This document shows positions 10,944 through 20,594 of a DNA stretch of 64,000 nt, in pieces. Source of the stretch: Nocardia xishanensis NBRC 101358 (lineage in GTDB: Bacteria; Actinomycetota; Actinomycetes; Mycobacteriales; Mycobacteriaceae); contig NZ_BDCF01000020.1 in assembly GCF_001613365.1 (NCBI RefSeq), forward strand, positions 62,001 to 126,000, in the 5' to 3' direction. Every line of letters starts with the position of its first letter. Position 1 is the stretch's first letter. A program made the translations under genes and the position numbers. The notes under the pieces are model-generated. The model searched no databases and was not told the DNA's origin. It saw nothing but the letters and a program-made list of their open reading frames with translations.

Positions 10944-11834
10944 TCAGCCGATCCCGCTGAACAAGTCGTGTTCGCGCCCGTCCGGTCCGACCGGCCCACG
11001 CGCGCCGCGGACCAGCACGAAATGTTCCTCGGGCAGCACCGGCTGAGCGATGTCGTTGGAGAGCGCGAACTCCCGCCCGGACGGCGCGACCGTCACCTGG
11101 GTGGCGTGTGCCCGCAGCGCCGCACGCTTGGCGGCCAGCGCGTCGGACACCTCGACGGTGGTCGTCACGGTGTGACTCGGCACGCTGGCCAACTCCCCCG
11201 CCGCGGGCAGCCGCCAGCCCTTCGGCAGCGCGCCGGGCAGGCCGTCGACCGTGCGGCGGGCCAGCGCCTCGGTGTACAGCCGCAGCATGTCGGCGTCGGT
11301 CACGGTCCAGTAGAACTTCGGCACGTCCCAGCCGCGCTCGGCCGCTTCGTGCACCGCGGCCGTGGCGACCTCGTGCGCCCTGATGTGATCGGGGTGGCCG
11401 TAGCCGCCGCGCGGGTCGTAGCCGATCACCACCCGCGGCCGCAGCTCGAGCAGGATCTCGACGAGCGCGTCCACCGCCTCGGAACCGGAGCGCACGAACG
11501 CCCTCGGGTGCTCGGCCGACGGCGTGCCCGCCATCCCGGAGTCCCGCCAGCGACCTGCCCCGCCCAGGAAGCGCGGCGGCGCGGCGTCCAAAGCGGCCAG
11601 CGCCCTTGTCAATTCGAGGATCCGGTAGCCGCCGAGTTGATCGGCACGATCCGCGGTGAGCTGGGCCCACCGCTCGCCGATCACCTCGCCTTCCTCGCCG
11701 AGGGTGCAGGTGACCACGGTGACCGGGACGCCGCGACGGCGGTAGTGCGCGATCGTGCCGCCGGTGGTGATGGATTCGTCGTCCGGATGCGCGTGCACGA
11801 GCACGATGCCGCCGGTTCCTTCGGCGGCGGTCAC
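10944..11834 (-). CDS. mshB: GlcNAc-Ins deacetylase of mycothiol biosynthesis
   Basis: Zinc-dependent PIG-L family deacetylase of 296 residues that removes the acetyl group from GlcNAc-inositol, the second step towards mycothiol. Zinc and catalytic residues are seen in VHAHPDDE (His16, Asp18, Asp19) and GHPDHIRAHE (about residue 145). The GTG start at 11834 overlaps the lpqW-like stop by 4 bp, giving VTAAEGTGG at the N-terminus; the longer open frame would run far into lpqW. Gene order corresponds to Rv1170. Mycothiol conjugate amidase (Mca) is a paralogue, but the length and location favour MshB. Confidence 0.92.
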   Translation of the reverse strand: MTAAEGTGGIVLVHAHPDDESITTGGTIAHYRRRGVPVTVVTCTLGEEGEVIGERWAQLTADRADQLGGYRILELTRALAALDAAPPRFLGGAGRWRDSGMAGTPSAEHPRAFVRSGSEAVDALVEILLELRPRVVIGYDPRGGYGHPDHIRAHEVATAAVHEAAERGWDVPKFYWTVTDADMLRLYTEALARRTVDGLPGALPKGWRLPAAGELASVPSHTVTTTVEVSDALAAKRAALRAHATQVTVAPSGREFALSNDIAQPVLPEEHFVLVRGARGPVGPDGREHDLFSGIG

Positions 11835-13603
11835 GGGATTCTGCGCCACATCGCGGCGTCGCCGAAGATGCCCACCTGGATGGCGCCGCTCAGCGACGCG
11901 CCGTCGACGCGCGGGCCCGCGGCGGCGACCAGGTTGTCCTGCACGATCGGCAGCACCGTGGCCAGCCCCCACAGCGCGGGCTCGGCCTCGGCGAGCACCT
12001 TCGGGACGTCGATGCCGCGCAGCGCCGCGTCGATCGCGGGTTGCAGCACCGGATCGCACACGCCGGACAGGTTGCTCGGCGCGCGCCGCGCCGCCTCCAC
12101 CGCGGCCTGTGCCTCGCCGTCACGGGGGCCGGGTTCCGGCGGCAGGCAGCTGTAGCGGGAGGCCAGCACGTTGGCCGGATCCGCGCCCGCGACCTCCCAG
12201 CCGACGATGGCGTCCACGCCGCCCTCTACCAGCTCCTTGCCGTACAGCGCGTCGGCGGCGACGCTGCGCACGCTGGCATCGATACCGGCGCTGCGCAATT
12301 GGTCGGCGGCGGTGTTGGCCACCGCGAGCGCGGTCGCGTCACCGGTGACCGCGCCGATCCGGAGGGCGAGCACCTTGCCGTTCTTCGCGACCGGCCGCGG
12401 CTGCGGCGCGGGCGAGGTCGGCGAGACCACCGCCGGTGGTTCCGGAGCGCGGGCGAAACCCGCCTCGGCCAGCAGCGCGAACGCTTCGTCAGGTGCGGGG
12501 CGGGGCGGAGCGGTCGGCGCGTAGCCGGGGTCGGATGGCGTCAGTATCTGCGCGCGCACCGGCTCGACCCAGCCGCCGGTCTGCGCGCCGACGGTGGCAA
12601 GCAGCGCGGGATCGAGCAGCGCGAGCACGCCACGCCTGACCCGCGGATCGGCGAGTTCGGTGGTGCGCCCGTTCAAGACGAACTGGAGTTCGCGCGATTG
12701 CGCCATGATCGCGGTGCGCACCGACGGGATCGCGGCCAGTTGCGCCTGGGTCGCGACACCGCCGTGCACCAGCGCCATCTGCGCGTCACCGGTGCGCAGC
12801 GATTCGGCCAGCTGCGCGGGAGTTCCGCCGCGGCGCAACAAGATCTGATCCGGACCTGCCGGAGTGCCCCAGTAGCGGTCGTTGCGTTCCAGCAGGATCT
12901 CGTCGCGGCCGGGATCCACCGACTTGATCGCGAAGTTGCCGCCGGACACCGGGATGCCCTCCGCGAGACCGTTGGCGAATCCGCCCGGCTGATCCTTGAT
13001 CAGGTGCGAGGGAAGCAGATTCGCGAACAGCTCGCGCCACGCGGGATACGGCTGGGTCAGCACGACGGTGACAGTCTTGCCGCCGCCGGAGGAGTTCACA
13101 TCCGAAATCAGCCGGTAGGCAGCCGAATCCGCGACACCGGGCTGGGTAAGCATCTGCTGCCAGAGGAAACGGAAGTCCTCGGCGGCGATCGGCGCGCCGT
13201 CGGACCAGTTGGCCTGGTTGCGCAGCGTGTAGGTGATGGTGAACGGTTCCTGACTGGTGACCTCGGCGGAGGTCACCAGCGCGGTGTCCGGCACCCAGTC
13301 GGTGGCGCCGCGCACGATGGGGTTCGGCACCGGACGGAACGGGCTCGGCAACACCATCGAGCTCACCGCGGAGGTGGCGGGCGACTGATCCGACCGCAGG
13401 TGCGGGTTGAACCCGATGCCGATGTCGTCGATCCCGACGACGACGGTGTTCTTGCCCGGCTTGGCAGGCGTCGTCTTCGGGCTGTCCGTGCTCTCGATGG
13501 GCGGGGGCGGGTTCGCGGTGCATCCGGCGAGCACCGTCACGGAGGCCGCCAACAAAACCATCAGTGCGCGCGACATCGCGCGTCGTGTTGCCCCCGAGGT
13601 CAC
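11831..13603 (-). CDS. lpqW: LpqW-like lipoprotein (solute-binding-protein fold)
   Basis: 590 residues from a GTG at 13603. An N-terminal signal with basic residues and the lipobox LAGC (near residue 28) predicts export, lipidation and anchoring on the outer face of the membrane. The body has the family 5 peptide-binding-protein fold (WSDGAPIAAEDFRFLWQQML; NDRYWGTPAGPDQILLR). In mycobacteria, LpqW (Rv1166) regulates the branch between PIM and lipoarabinomannan synthesis. The gene lies between typA and mshB as in M. tuberculosis, with pimE 3 kb further on. Role by synteny; a transport substrate-binding function is the alternative. Confidence 0.82.
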   Translation of the reverse strand: MTSGATRRAMSRALMVLLAASVTVLAGCTANPPPPIESTDSPKTTPAKPGKNTVVVGIDDIGIGFNPHLRSDQSPATSAVSSMVLPSPFRPVPNPIVRGATDWVPDTALVTSAEVTSQEPFTITYTLRNQANWSDGAPIAAEDFRFLWQQMLTQPGVADSAAYRLISDVNSSGGGKTVTVVLTQPYPAWRELFANLLPSHLIKDQPGGFANGLAEGIPVSGGNFAIKSVDPGRDEILLERNDRYWGTPAGPDQILLRRGGTPAQLAESLRTGDAQMALVHGGVATQAQLAAIPSVRTAIMAQSRELQFVLNGRTTELADPRVRRGVLALLDPALLATVGAQTGGWVEPVRAQILTPSDPGYAPTAPPRPAPDEAFALLAEAGFARAPEPPAVVSPTSPAPQPRPVAKNGKVLALRIGAVTGDATALAVANTAADQLRSAGIDASVRSVAADALYGKELVEGGVDAIVGWEVAGADPANVLASRYSCLPPEPGPRDGEAQAAVEAARRAPSNLSGVCDPVLQPAIDAALRGIDVPKVLAEAEPALWGLATVLPIVQDNLVAAAGPRVDGASLSGAIQVGIFGDAAMWRRIP

Positions 13604-13624
13604 GCCCGGCACTCTACTTCGCCG

Positions 13625-13679
13625 AGCCCCCGTTCGCCTACGCGGCGCCGCCGCGCTCTCGCGCAGCGGCGCCGGGGCT
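13625..13679. terminator. Long GC-rich stem-loop between typA and the lpqW-like gene
   Basis: Outer arms AGCCCC (13625-13630) and GGGGCT (13674-13679) enclose a second stem, GGCGCCG (13644-13650) with CGGCGCC (13667-13673). Both flanking genes read leftwards, so this may end or attenuate the typA transcript. There is no U-tract, as is usual in actinobacteria. Confidence 0.45.
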
Positions 13680-13704
13680 TCGCGTTCGCCGATCCGCTTG
13701 CGCA

Positions 13705-15603
<1,899 letters not shown>

Positions 15604-15744
15604 GCCTGAATCCTCCTGCTGTTCGGTGTTGGTACCGGCCGACCCCTGCAAACAGGTGGAGAATGAAAACTCACCGGGCATCGCGGCCAGCTACAGACTA
15701 CCGGCTACCGAGCGACCCCCACGTATCAGGCGCTCGAGTAAGGG

Positions 15745-15750
15745 TATGCT
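15745..15750 (+). promoter_or_regulatory. -10 element TATGCT for a probably leaderless small gene
   Basis: TATGCT at 15745-15750 fits the actinobacterial TAnnnT -10 consensus. Counting 7-8 bases downstream places the transcription start at 15757-15758, on the GTG of the next gene. No Shine-Dalgarno sequence lies at a normal distance from that GTG, which supports leaderless translation. Confidence 0.5.
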
Positions 15751-15757
15751 AACCATC

Positions 15758-15934
15758 GTGGGCAAGGTCAAGGCTAAGAAGGTTTCGGGTCTGAAACCCA
15801 AGAAGAAGTGCTGTCGCAAGAAGACGCGCTGCTTCAAATGCCCCGTTGTCATCATGCGGATGAAGAAGGCCGAGGCCGCCGGGCTGTCCGGCAAGGATCT
15901 CAAGAAAGCGCTGAAACAGGCTCGGGCAGCCTGA
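15758..15934 (+). CDS. Small lysine/cysteine-rich protein, 58 aa
   Basis: Highly basic small protein (begins VGKVKAKKVSGLKPKKKCC) with four cysteines arranged CC-x5-C-x2-C, a possible metal-binding knuckle, followed by PVVIMRMKKAE and an acidic-basic helix ending LKKALKQARAA. The function is unknown; nucleic-acid binding is a guess from charge. Start: an in-frame ATG at 15746 overlaps the -10 element, so the GTG at 15758, probably leaderless, is preferred. It is divergent from typA, with a gap of about 150 bp. Confidence 0.75.
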   Translation: MGKVKAKKVSGLKPKKKCCRKKTRCFKCPVVIMRMKKAEAAGLSGKDLKKALKQARAA

Positions 15935-15982
15935 ATTCCGCAGATTCCGGTGCACCCTCGGCAAACGGGGTACAACCGGCTT

Positions 15983-16279
15983 ATGAGCACCCCATTGCTT
16001 TCCGAAGCCGAGATCGCCGACGCGCTGGCCGGGCTGCCCAACTGGAGCCGCTCCGGCGACAACATCACCCGCACCGTGCAGGCCGCCTCGTTTCCGGCGG
16101 GCATCGATCTGGTGCGCCGGGTCGCCGACGCGGCCGAGGCCGCGAACCATCATCCCGACATCGATATTCGCTGGCGGAAGGTGACCTTTGCGTTGTCCAC
16201 CCATTCCGCGGGCGGCCTGACCGCGTTGGACTTCGGCCTGGCCCGCGAGATCGACCTGCTCGCGTCGCAGTCCGAGTAG
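15983..16279 (+). CDS. 4a-hydroxytetrahydrobiopterin dehydratase (PCD/DCoH)
   Basis: 98-residue pterin-4a-carbinolamine dehydratase fold, which recycles oxidised pterin cofactor. The family signature is NHHPDIDIRWRKVTFALSTHSAGGLT (about residues 62-88), with the catalytic histidine pair HHPD. It begins at the ATG at 15983 (MSTPLLSEAEI). In M. tuberculosis the homologue (Rv1159A) also lies next to pimE. Moonlighting as a transcription coactivator is known in animals but there is no basis for it here. Confidence 0.93.
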   Translation: MSTPLLSEAEIADALAGLPNWSRSGDNITRTVQAASFPAGIDLVRRVADAAEAANHHPDIDIRWRKVTFALSTHSAGGLTALDFGLAREIDLLASQSE

Positions 16280-16360
16280 CCGTCTATCACTCCGGCAGCC
16301 GCGCCCGATCGCCGCGGTCCACCCGACTGCGTCGCGGAACCTGTGAGCGACGAACCCGGG

Positions 16361-17731
16361 CTACCCCGCCCGCGCGGAGCCGGCGACCACCTCGCGCGCC
16401 GCCTCGCCGGCCGACCGCTCGCGTCGCGCGCCGGCCCAGATGATCCAGGCGAACAGGACGAGCACGCCGAGCACGTCCACCGCGCCCAGCCAGGACAGCA
16501 CGCCGGGCCGGGAGATCTCCCAGATCGTCGGCTGGAAGAACGACAGCACCCACGGCACGCCGATCAACATGGTCACCAGCCAGTAGCCGGCCAGGATTCG
16601 CGCGCCCGGCGCGGCGCGCAGCGGCCCGTAGACCAACCAGAGCACCGCGGGCAGCAACCACACCCAGTGATGCGACCACGAGATCGGCGAGATCAGCAAC
16701 CCGAACAGCTGCACCAACAGCAGCGTGCCCATCCGGTCGTCCGGTTCCAGCGCCCGCCAGGCGAAGAAGGCGAGCGCGGCGACCGCGAGCACAGCCGCGA
16801 TCCACACCGGCCCAGATTCCACGTCGTGGCCGAGGATGCGGCTCAACGTCCCGCGCAGCGACTGATTCCATACCGAGCCGACCGGGCCGATCCGGTCCGC
16901 GTCGCCGAGCAGCGTGCCGAAGTAGCGCGTCGCCTCGTGGTTGTTGATCAGATAGCTGATGCCGACGGTCGCGCCGAAAACCACCGCGGACCACAGCGCG
17001 GTCCCCCAGCGCCGCCGCGCGACGAAGTAGAGACCGGTGATCGCGGGCGTCAGCTTGATGCCCGCGATGACGCCGACCAGCCCGCCCGACAACCACCATC
17101 GCGAGCTGCGCACCGCGAGCATGGCGCCGAGCACCAGGAAGACGTTGACCTGTCCGTAGTCGATCGTGGTCCGCACCGGCTCGAGCCACACGCCGACCGT
17201 CGTCCAGCCGACCGCCGCTGCGCGCCAACCGGGTTCGCGCAATCGCTCTTCGCCGACGATCAATTCCAGCGCGATCCAGACCACGCCGTAGAGCGCCGCG
17301 ACGGTGGCCAGCAGCCAGCCGACCGCGATCACTTTGAACGGCAGGAAATGCAGCGGGAAGAAGACCAGCGCGGCGAACGGCGGATAGGTGAACGGCAGCG
17401 GGAAATCCGGCGTCTTCTCCGCGTAGGTGAAGTCGTAGAGCCGATCGGTGAGCAGCGCCGCCGAACCGTCGACGTAGACGTGTAGATCGACCAAATTCAT
17501 CCCGTTGCGTGCCACCAGCATCCACAGCAGACGGGCCAGAACGGACAGACCGAGCAGCAACACCGCCAGTCGCAGATGGGCAGCGGCCGGACGCTGGTCC
17601 GACCGATCGCTGTCTCGGTTCAAGTCGCGGGCTTTCGGGTCGGGGAAGCGGTCGCGGGCGGCGACCCGCCGATGTTCGGTGTGTCGGAGGCAAATGCCGA
17701 AGGCTGCGACTAGATTAACCGCAGCGCCCAT
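16361..17731 (-). CDS. pimE: Polyprenol-phosphomannose-dependent mannosyltransferase (PimE-like, GT87)
   Basis: Integral membrane glycosyltransferase of up to 456 residues with about 10 helices, predicted to add alpha-1,2-mannose to phosphatidylinositol mannosides on the outer face of the membrane. The GT87/GT-C signature is visible: an acidic residue in the first loop (NLVDLHVYVDGSAALL), LPFTYPPFAALVFFPL, then IDYGQVNVFLVLGAML and ISPISWSHHWVWLLP. The ATG at 17731 gives a long polar N-terminus and the true start may be further in (for instance a TTG at 17623). Its location between the pterin dehydratase and a secreted protein equals Rv1159. Confidence 0.85.
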   Translation of the reverse strand: MGAAVNLVAAFGICLRHTEHRRVAARDRFPDPKARDLNRDSDRSDQRPAAAHLRLAVLLLGLSVLARLLWMLVARNGMNLVDLHVYVDGSAALLTDRLYDFTYAEKTPDFPLPFTYPPFAALVFFPLHFLPFKVIAVGWLLATVAALYGVVWIALELIVGEERLREPGWRAAAVGWTTVGVWLEPVRTTIDYGQVNVFLVLGAMLAVRSSRWWLSGGLVGVIAGIKLTPAITGLYFVARRRWGTALWSAVVFGATVGISYLINNHEATRYFGTLLGDADRIGPVGSVWNQSLRGTLSRILGHDVESGPVWIAAVLAVAALAFFAWRALEPDDRMGTLLLVQLFGLLISPISWSHHWVWLLPAVLWLVYGPLRAAPGARILAGYWLVTMLIGVPWVLSFFQPTIWEISRPGVLSWLGAVDVLGVLVLFAWIIWAGARRERSAGEAAREVVAGSARAG

Positions 17732-17949
17732 CTATCCATGCGCGCTGGCAACACCGATAACATTTGCATCACCTTTCACATCGGTAACACCTCGCCGCAC
17801 TACCGTTCGGTAACACTGATCGTCCACGGCACAACGTGATAACGACCACCGCTGTACAACTCGGTGGTCGTGTCCTTAGAGTGACCCCCGAAACAATGGG
17901 TCTTTACCCATTGACCAGATGTACCCCGAGGTTAAGGACGGCTAGACCA
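17732..17949. promoter_or_regulatory. Divergent intergenic region with repeated CGGTAACA-like motifs
   Basis: This 218-bp gap separates pimE from the secreted protein. It is AT-richer than its surroundings and has three similar octamers: CGATAACA near 17756, CGGTAACA near 17783 and CGGTAACA near 17809. Such spaced direct repeats suggest binding of a regulator, but none is identified. Confidence 0.3.
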
Positions 17950-18726
17950 GTGCTTCGCACCCGAGGATCGCGGATCGCATTGACCGCACTCGCCATGGCG
18001 GCGAGCGCTTCGCTCGCCGCGCCGGTCGCAGTAGCGGCACCGGCGCCCGCCCACACCGCGGTTTCGAATAGCGTTCCAATGGTGCCCGAGGGCGTTCCGG
18101 TGGACGCGATCGCCGCGCTCACCCCCGCCATCGTCGGCGCCATCGCACGCCCTGCCGATGTCGCAGGACCGCAGTCCGCGATCCTCGATCAGGCTCGCAT
18201 CCTGCTCAACAGCTTGAATCTGCCGCCGCAGATCAAGTCGACGCTGGAACGGATCATCACGTTCCTCGACGGCAGCGGCGGCGGCGGTCCGGAACTACCG
18301 CAGGACGGCCCGGTCATCGCCCAGTTCCTGTACCCCACCATCGGCAAGGGCTGCATCAGCGCGTCCGCCGACTCGGTCGGCACGGCACTCGCTGTTCCCG
18401 GCCCGGCCACGCTGCCTCCGCCCGGCCCCGCGGCCGGTCAGACCGGTTTCGTGTTCACCGCGCTCGGCACCAAGTCGCCGACCGCCGAGCAGAACCCGCC
18501 GATGACCGTGCAGTGGCTGAACCTCGACACCGGTCAGTCCGGCGTGCAGGCGCTGACCGACGAGGCGAAGATCAACCCGGACGGCCCTGCGACCCTGTCC
18601 GCCATCGTGAACACCGGCCGCGGCCGGATCGTCGCGGTGGTCGGCGGCTCGCTCACCACCAAGGCGCCCGACGCCGAGGCGCGCACCTGCTCGTTCCTTC
18701 CGACGCTCGGCTTCTTCAGCGTCTGA
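17950..18726 (+). CDS. Secreted protein of unknown function (Rv1157c-like position)
   Basis: 258 residues from a GTG at 17950, preceded by AAGGACGG. A signal peptide is clear: RTRGSRIALTALAMAASAS followed by a cleavage region APVAVAAPAP. The mature part is Ala/Pro-rich with a helical segment (QIKSTLERIITFLDG) and a beta-rich C-terminal half containing two cysteines (KGCISASA and RTCSFLPT), which could form a disulfide outside the cell. It corresponds in position to the Ala/Pro-rich exported proteins near Rv1157c/Rv1158c. A stem-loop follows directly. Confidence 0.82.
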   Translation: MLRTRGSRIALTALAMAASASLAAPVAVAAPAPAHTAVSNSVPMVPEGVPVDAIAALTPAIVGAIARPADVAGPQSAILDQARILLNSLNLPPQIKSTLERIITFLDGSGGGGPELPQDGPVIAQFLYPTIGKGCISASADSVGTALAVPGPATLPPPGPAAGQTGFVFTALGTKSPTAEQNPPMTVQWLNLDTGQSGVQALTDEAKINPDGPATLSAIVNTGRGRIVAVVGGSLTTKAPDAEARTCSFLPTLGFFSV

Positions 18727-18732
18727 TGTTTT

Positions 18733-18769
18733 CGAAGCCCGGCCGGTCGATCGCGACCGCCGGGCTTCG
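18733..18769 (+). terminator. Strong stem-loop terminator
   Basis: Arms starting CGAAGCCCGG (18733-18742) and ending CCGGGCTTCG (18760-18769), with further pairing GGTCG/CGACC inside. It lies 7 bp after the stop of the secreted-protein gene. Confidence 0.75.
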
Positions 18770-18868
18770 GCATGTCCGGAGCCGCCGACCAGGGCAGCCC
18801 AGCACCGACACACCGCCGCATTACGGCGATATTTCCCGGCACAGTCTCCGTTGTGGTAGACCGAAGGC

Positions 18869-19225
18869 ATGTCGATTGCCGAAGGAACGGTACGACCCCG
18901 CTCGATCCGGAGCAGGCGCTCGCGCCGATCAATTCTGTCCATCCGCTCCGAGGGCTCGATCCTGTCCATCGGATCGGCCTACTCGATTCTCTCGATCGGC
19001 AGCGTCGGTTCGGTGCTCTCGATCGGGTCGGTCGGATCGTTCGGCTCGGTGATCTCCTCGGCCTCCTTCGCCAGCATCGGATCGGCCCTCTCCGGTCTGT
19101 CGCGCTGGTCGCTGCTGTCCTGGATGGGCAACCACGAAGCCCCGGAGACCCGCCCGAACCTGCGCGTGGTGCCGGACGACGAACCGGACCTGCGCGTCGC
19201 CCCGGTCTGCCACTCCCAGACATAG
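18869..19225 (+). CDS. Ser/Ile-rich repeat protein, 118 aa
   Basis: The basic N-terminus (RPRSIRSRRSRRS) is followed by a low-complexity tract, about residues 21-85, made of SILSIGS-like repeats with spacers of Val, Ala, Tyr and Phe (ILSIGS occurs three times and VLSIGS once). It ends with a polar tail containing PNLRVVPDDEPDLRVAP. Alternation of small polar and aliphatic residues every 6-7 positions suggests a beta-solenoid or stacked-strand structure; a membrane helix is unlikely because serine is too frequent. No known domain recognised. The repeats use different codons, so selection on the protein, not DNA slippage, seems to maintain them. Confidence 0.65.
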   Translation: MSIAEGTVRPRSIRSRRSRRSILSIRSEGSILSIGSAYSILSIGSVGSVLSIGSVGSFGSVISSASFASIGSALSGLSRWSLLSWMGNHEAPETRPNLRVVPDDEPDLRVAPVCHSQT

Positions 19226-19303
19226 GCGTCCGAACCAGGCACACCTCCGTGTCCTTCGGGCATGGACGGACCGCGTCCAGCTGAATGGCCCGGCGCACCT
19301 GCG

Positions 19304-19690
19304 CATTCGCTCTGCCCGTGCGCGGAATCTATCGACGGACCCCACCCCACCGCGCGAACTAGGCCTCCGGCCTCGGTTTCGGCCGATGCGCCAGGGCTCG
19401 CGATGAACTCCGTCCAACCGCGCGAGCCACGCCATACCCCGCCCCACTCCGGCCCATGCGCGGGCGCAATCGACGGATCCACCGCCTGGTTCAGCGCATC
19501 ATCGCCCCCACTCCGGCCATGCGCGGACGCTATCGAGAGCCCCGATCCGCCACGGAAACGAGACTCCGCATTCGCTCCGGTCATGTACGGACGCTATCGA
19601 TGAACTCCGTCCGGCTGTGTCGGTTGAGGCACCTCCGGATTCGCTCCGACCCTGCGCGGGTCTATCGACGGAGCAGTTCCAACGGCGTGA
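19304..19690. repeat. Degenerate ~66-bp tandem repeat tract, six units
   Basis: This stretch between two genes has no convincing gene. Six related units begin near 19304, 19370, 19443, 19509, 19568 and 19637 (spacing 59-73 bp). The best conserved part is close to ATGCGCGG(A/G)CGCTATCGACG, preceded by TTCGCTCCGG or CACTCCGGCC. Two units also share GATGAACTCCGTCC (near 19402 and 19598). On the minus strand several units can be read as SI(A/D)SAHGRSE, but in differing frames, so if this was once a repeat-protein gene it is now broken. Confidence 0.6.
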
Positions 19691-19709
19691 ATAGGCGTAG
19701 GACTCGCGC

Positions 19710-20423
19710 TCACCACTGCCCGTATTCGGGCTTCAGAATCTCGTTGAGGTCGATGCCGATGCCGTCGATGGCGCGCTTGTCGATCTCGAACTGGTGCAGG
19801 TGGGCGGCCGGGTGCACGAAACCCTTCGGGGTGCCCCAATTGTGCTGCCAGTACCAGGAACCCAGGCCCGCCGCCGTGGCGAGTTCGATGGTCGGCGAGT
19901 TTGCGTAGACGCCGACGTTTTCTTTACCGACCACCGCTTGCCAGCCGAGCAGGTACGGCGCGATCATGGTCGCGAAATCGACCGGGGTCGGGTTGTCGTC
20001 GATGGACGCGTAGATGGGCCTGCCCTCGGGGCCGCCCGCGGCCAGGTGCAGTTCGAGCCCACGTTCGGCGTGTCGCTTGCCCGCCTCCAGTCCGCCGCGC
20101 CAGTCGGCGGTCGGCCCCTTGCCGAACTGATAACAGGACACGATCTTCAGCCCGGCGGCGGCGAGTTCCTCGACCTCGCGGGCGAGCAGCGGTTTGCCCA
20201 CCATCCACTCGGCGCCGGGCCGTCGATCGGAGACGTAGCGGATGACGCCGACGTGCCCCGCTTCGAGAATGGCGTCAGCCGAGGGCACGCCACCGGAGTA
20301 GTCGATCAAAGTGCCGAAGGTTCCTCTCGCGGACGCGGGGCCTGCGGAGCTTGTCACGCCGAGCGCGGCGGCCGCTGCGGTGTAGGCGAACAACTTGCGC
20401 CGGGACAGATCGAAAGAACGCAT
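19710..20423 (-). CDS. Tat-exported DUF1906 (glycoside-hydrolase-like) protein
   Basis: 237 residues from an ATG at 20423 with AGGAG five bases upstream. The signal peptide has a twin-arginine-like motif (SRRKLFAYTAAAAALG) and an ASA cleavage site. The mature domain begins GTLIDYSGGVPSADAI and contains GLKIVSCYQFGKGPTADW, PIYASIDDNPT and WYWQHNWG, the pattern of the DUF1906/GH25-like TIM barrel also found in the Tat substrate Rv2525c. Predicted to act in the cell wall, perhaps on peptidoglycan or arabinogalactan, but activity is unproven. Confidence 0.85.
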   Translation of the reverse strand: MRSFDLSRRKLFAYTAAAAALGVTSSAGPASARGTFGTLIDYSGGVPSADAILEAGHVGVIRYVSDRRPGAEWMVGKPLLAREVEELAAAGLKIVSCYQFGKGPTADWRGGLEAGKRHAERGLELHLAAGGPEGRPIYASIDDNPTPVDFATMIAPYLLGWQAVVGKENVGVYANSPTIELATAAGLGSWYWQHNWGTPKGFVHPAAHLHQFEIDKRAIDGIGIDLNEILKPEYGQW

Positions 20424-20594
20424 CGCAGGACTCCTTCGCACAACCCGTATTGGCTGGCAGCGTGCCCGGCGCACCTTCCCCAAGGCTCACACGCGCGCCG
20501 GGAGCCTCGAACGTGAACTCATTTCATCACATTTCACATGCGAACCGCTAGACCCATCGGACACATGATTCTCATTCGCCACAGGGGTTACGCG

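Noticed and set aside
19304-19690. CRISPR array
   Set aside because: Units are degenerate and similarity extends through the whole period, with no constant repeat separated by unique spacers; no cas genes nearby.
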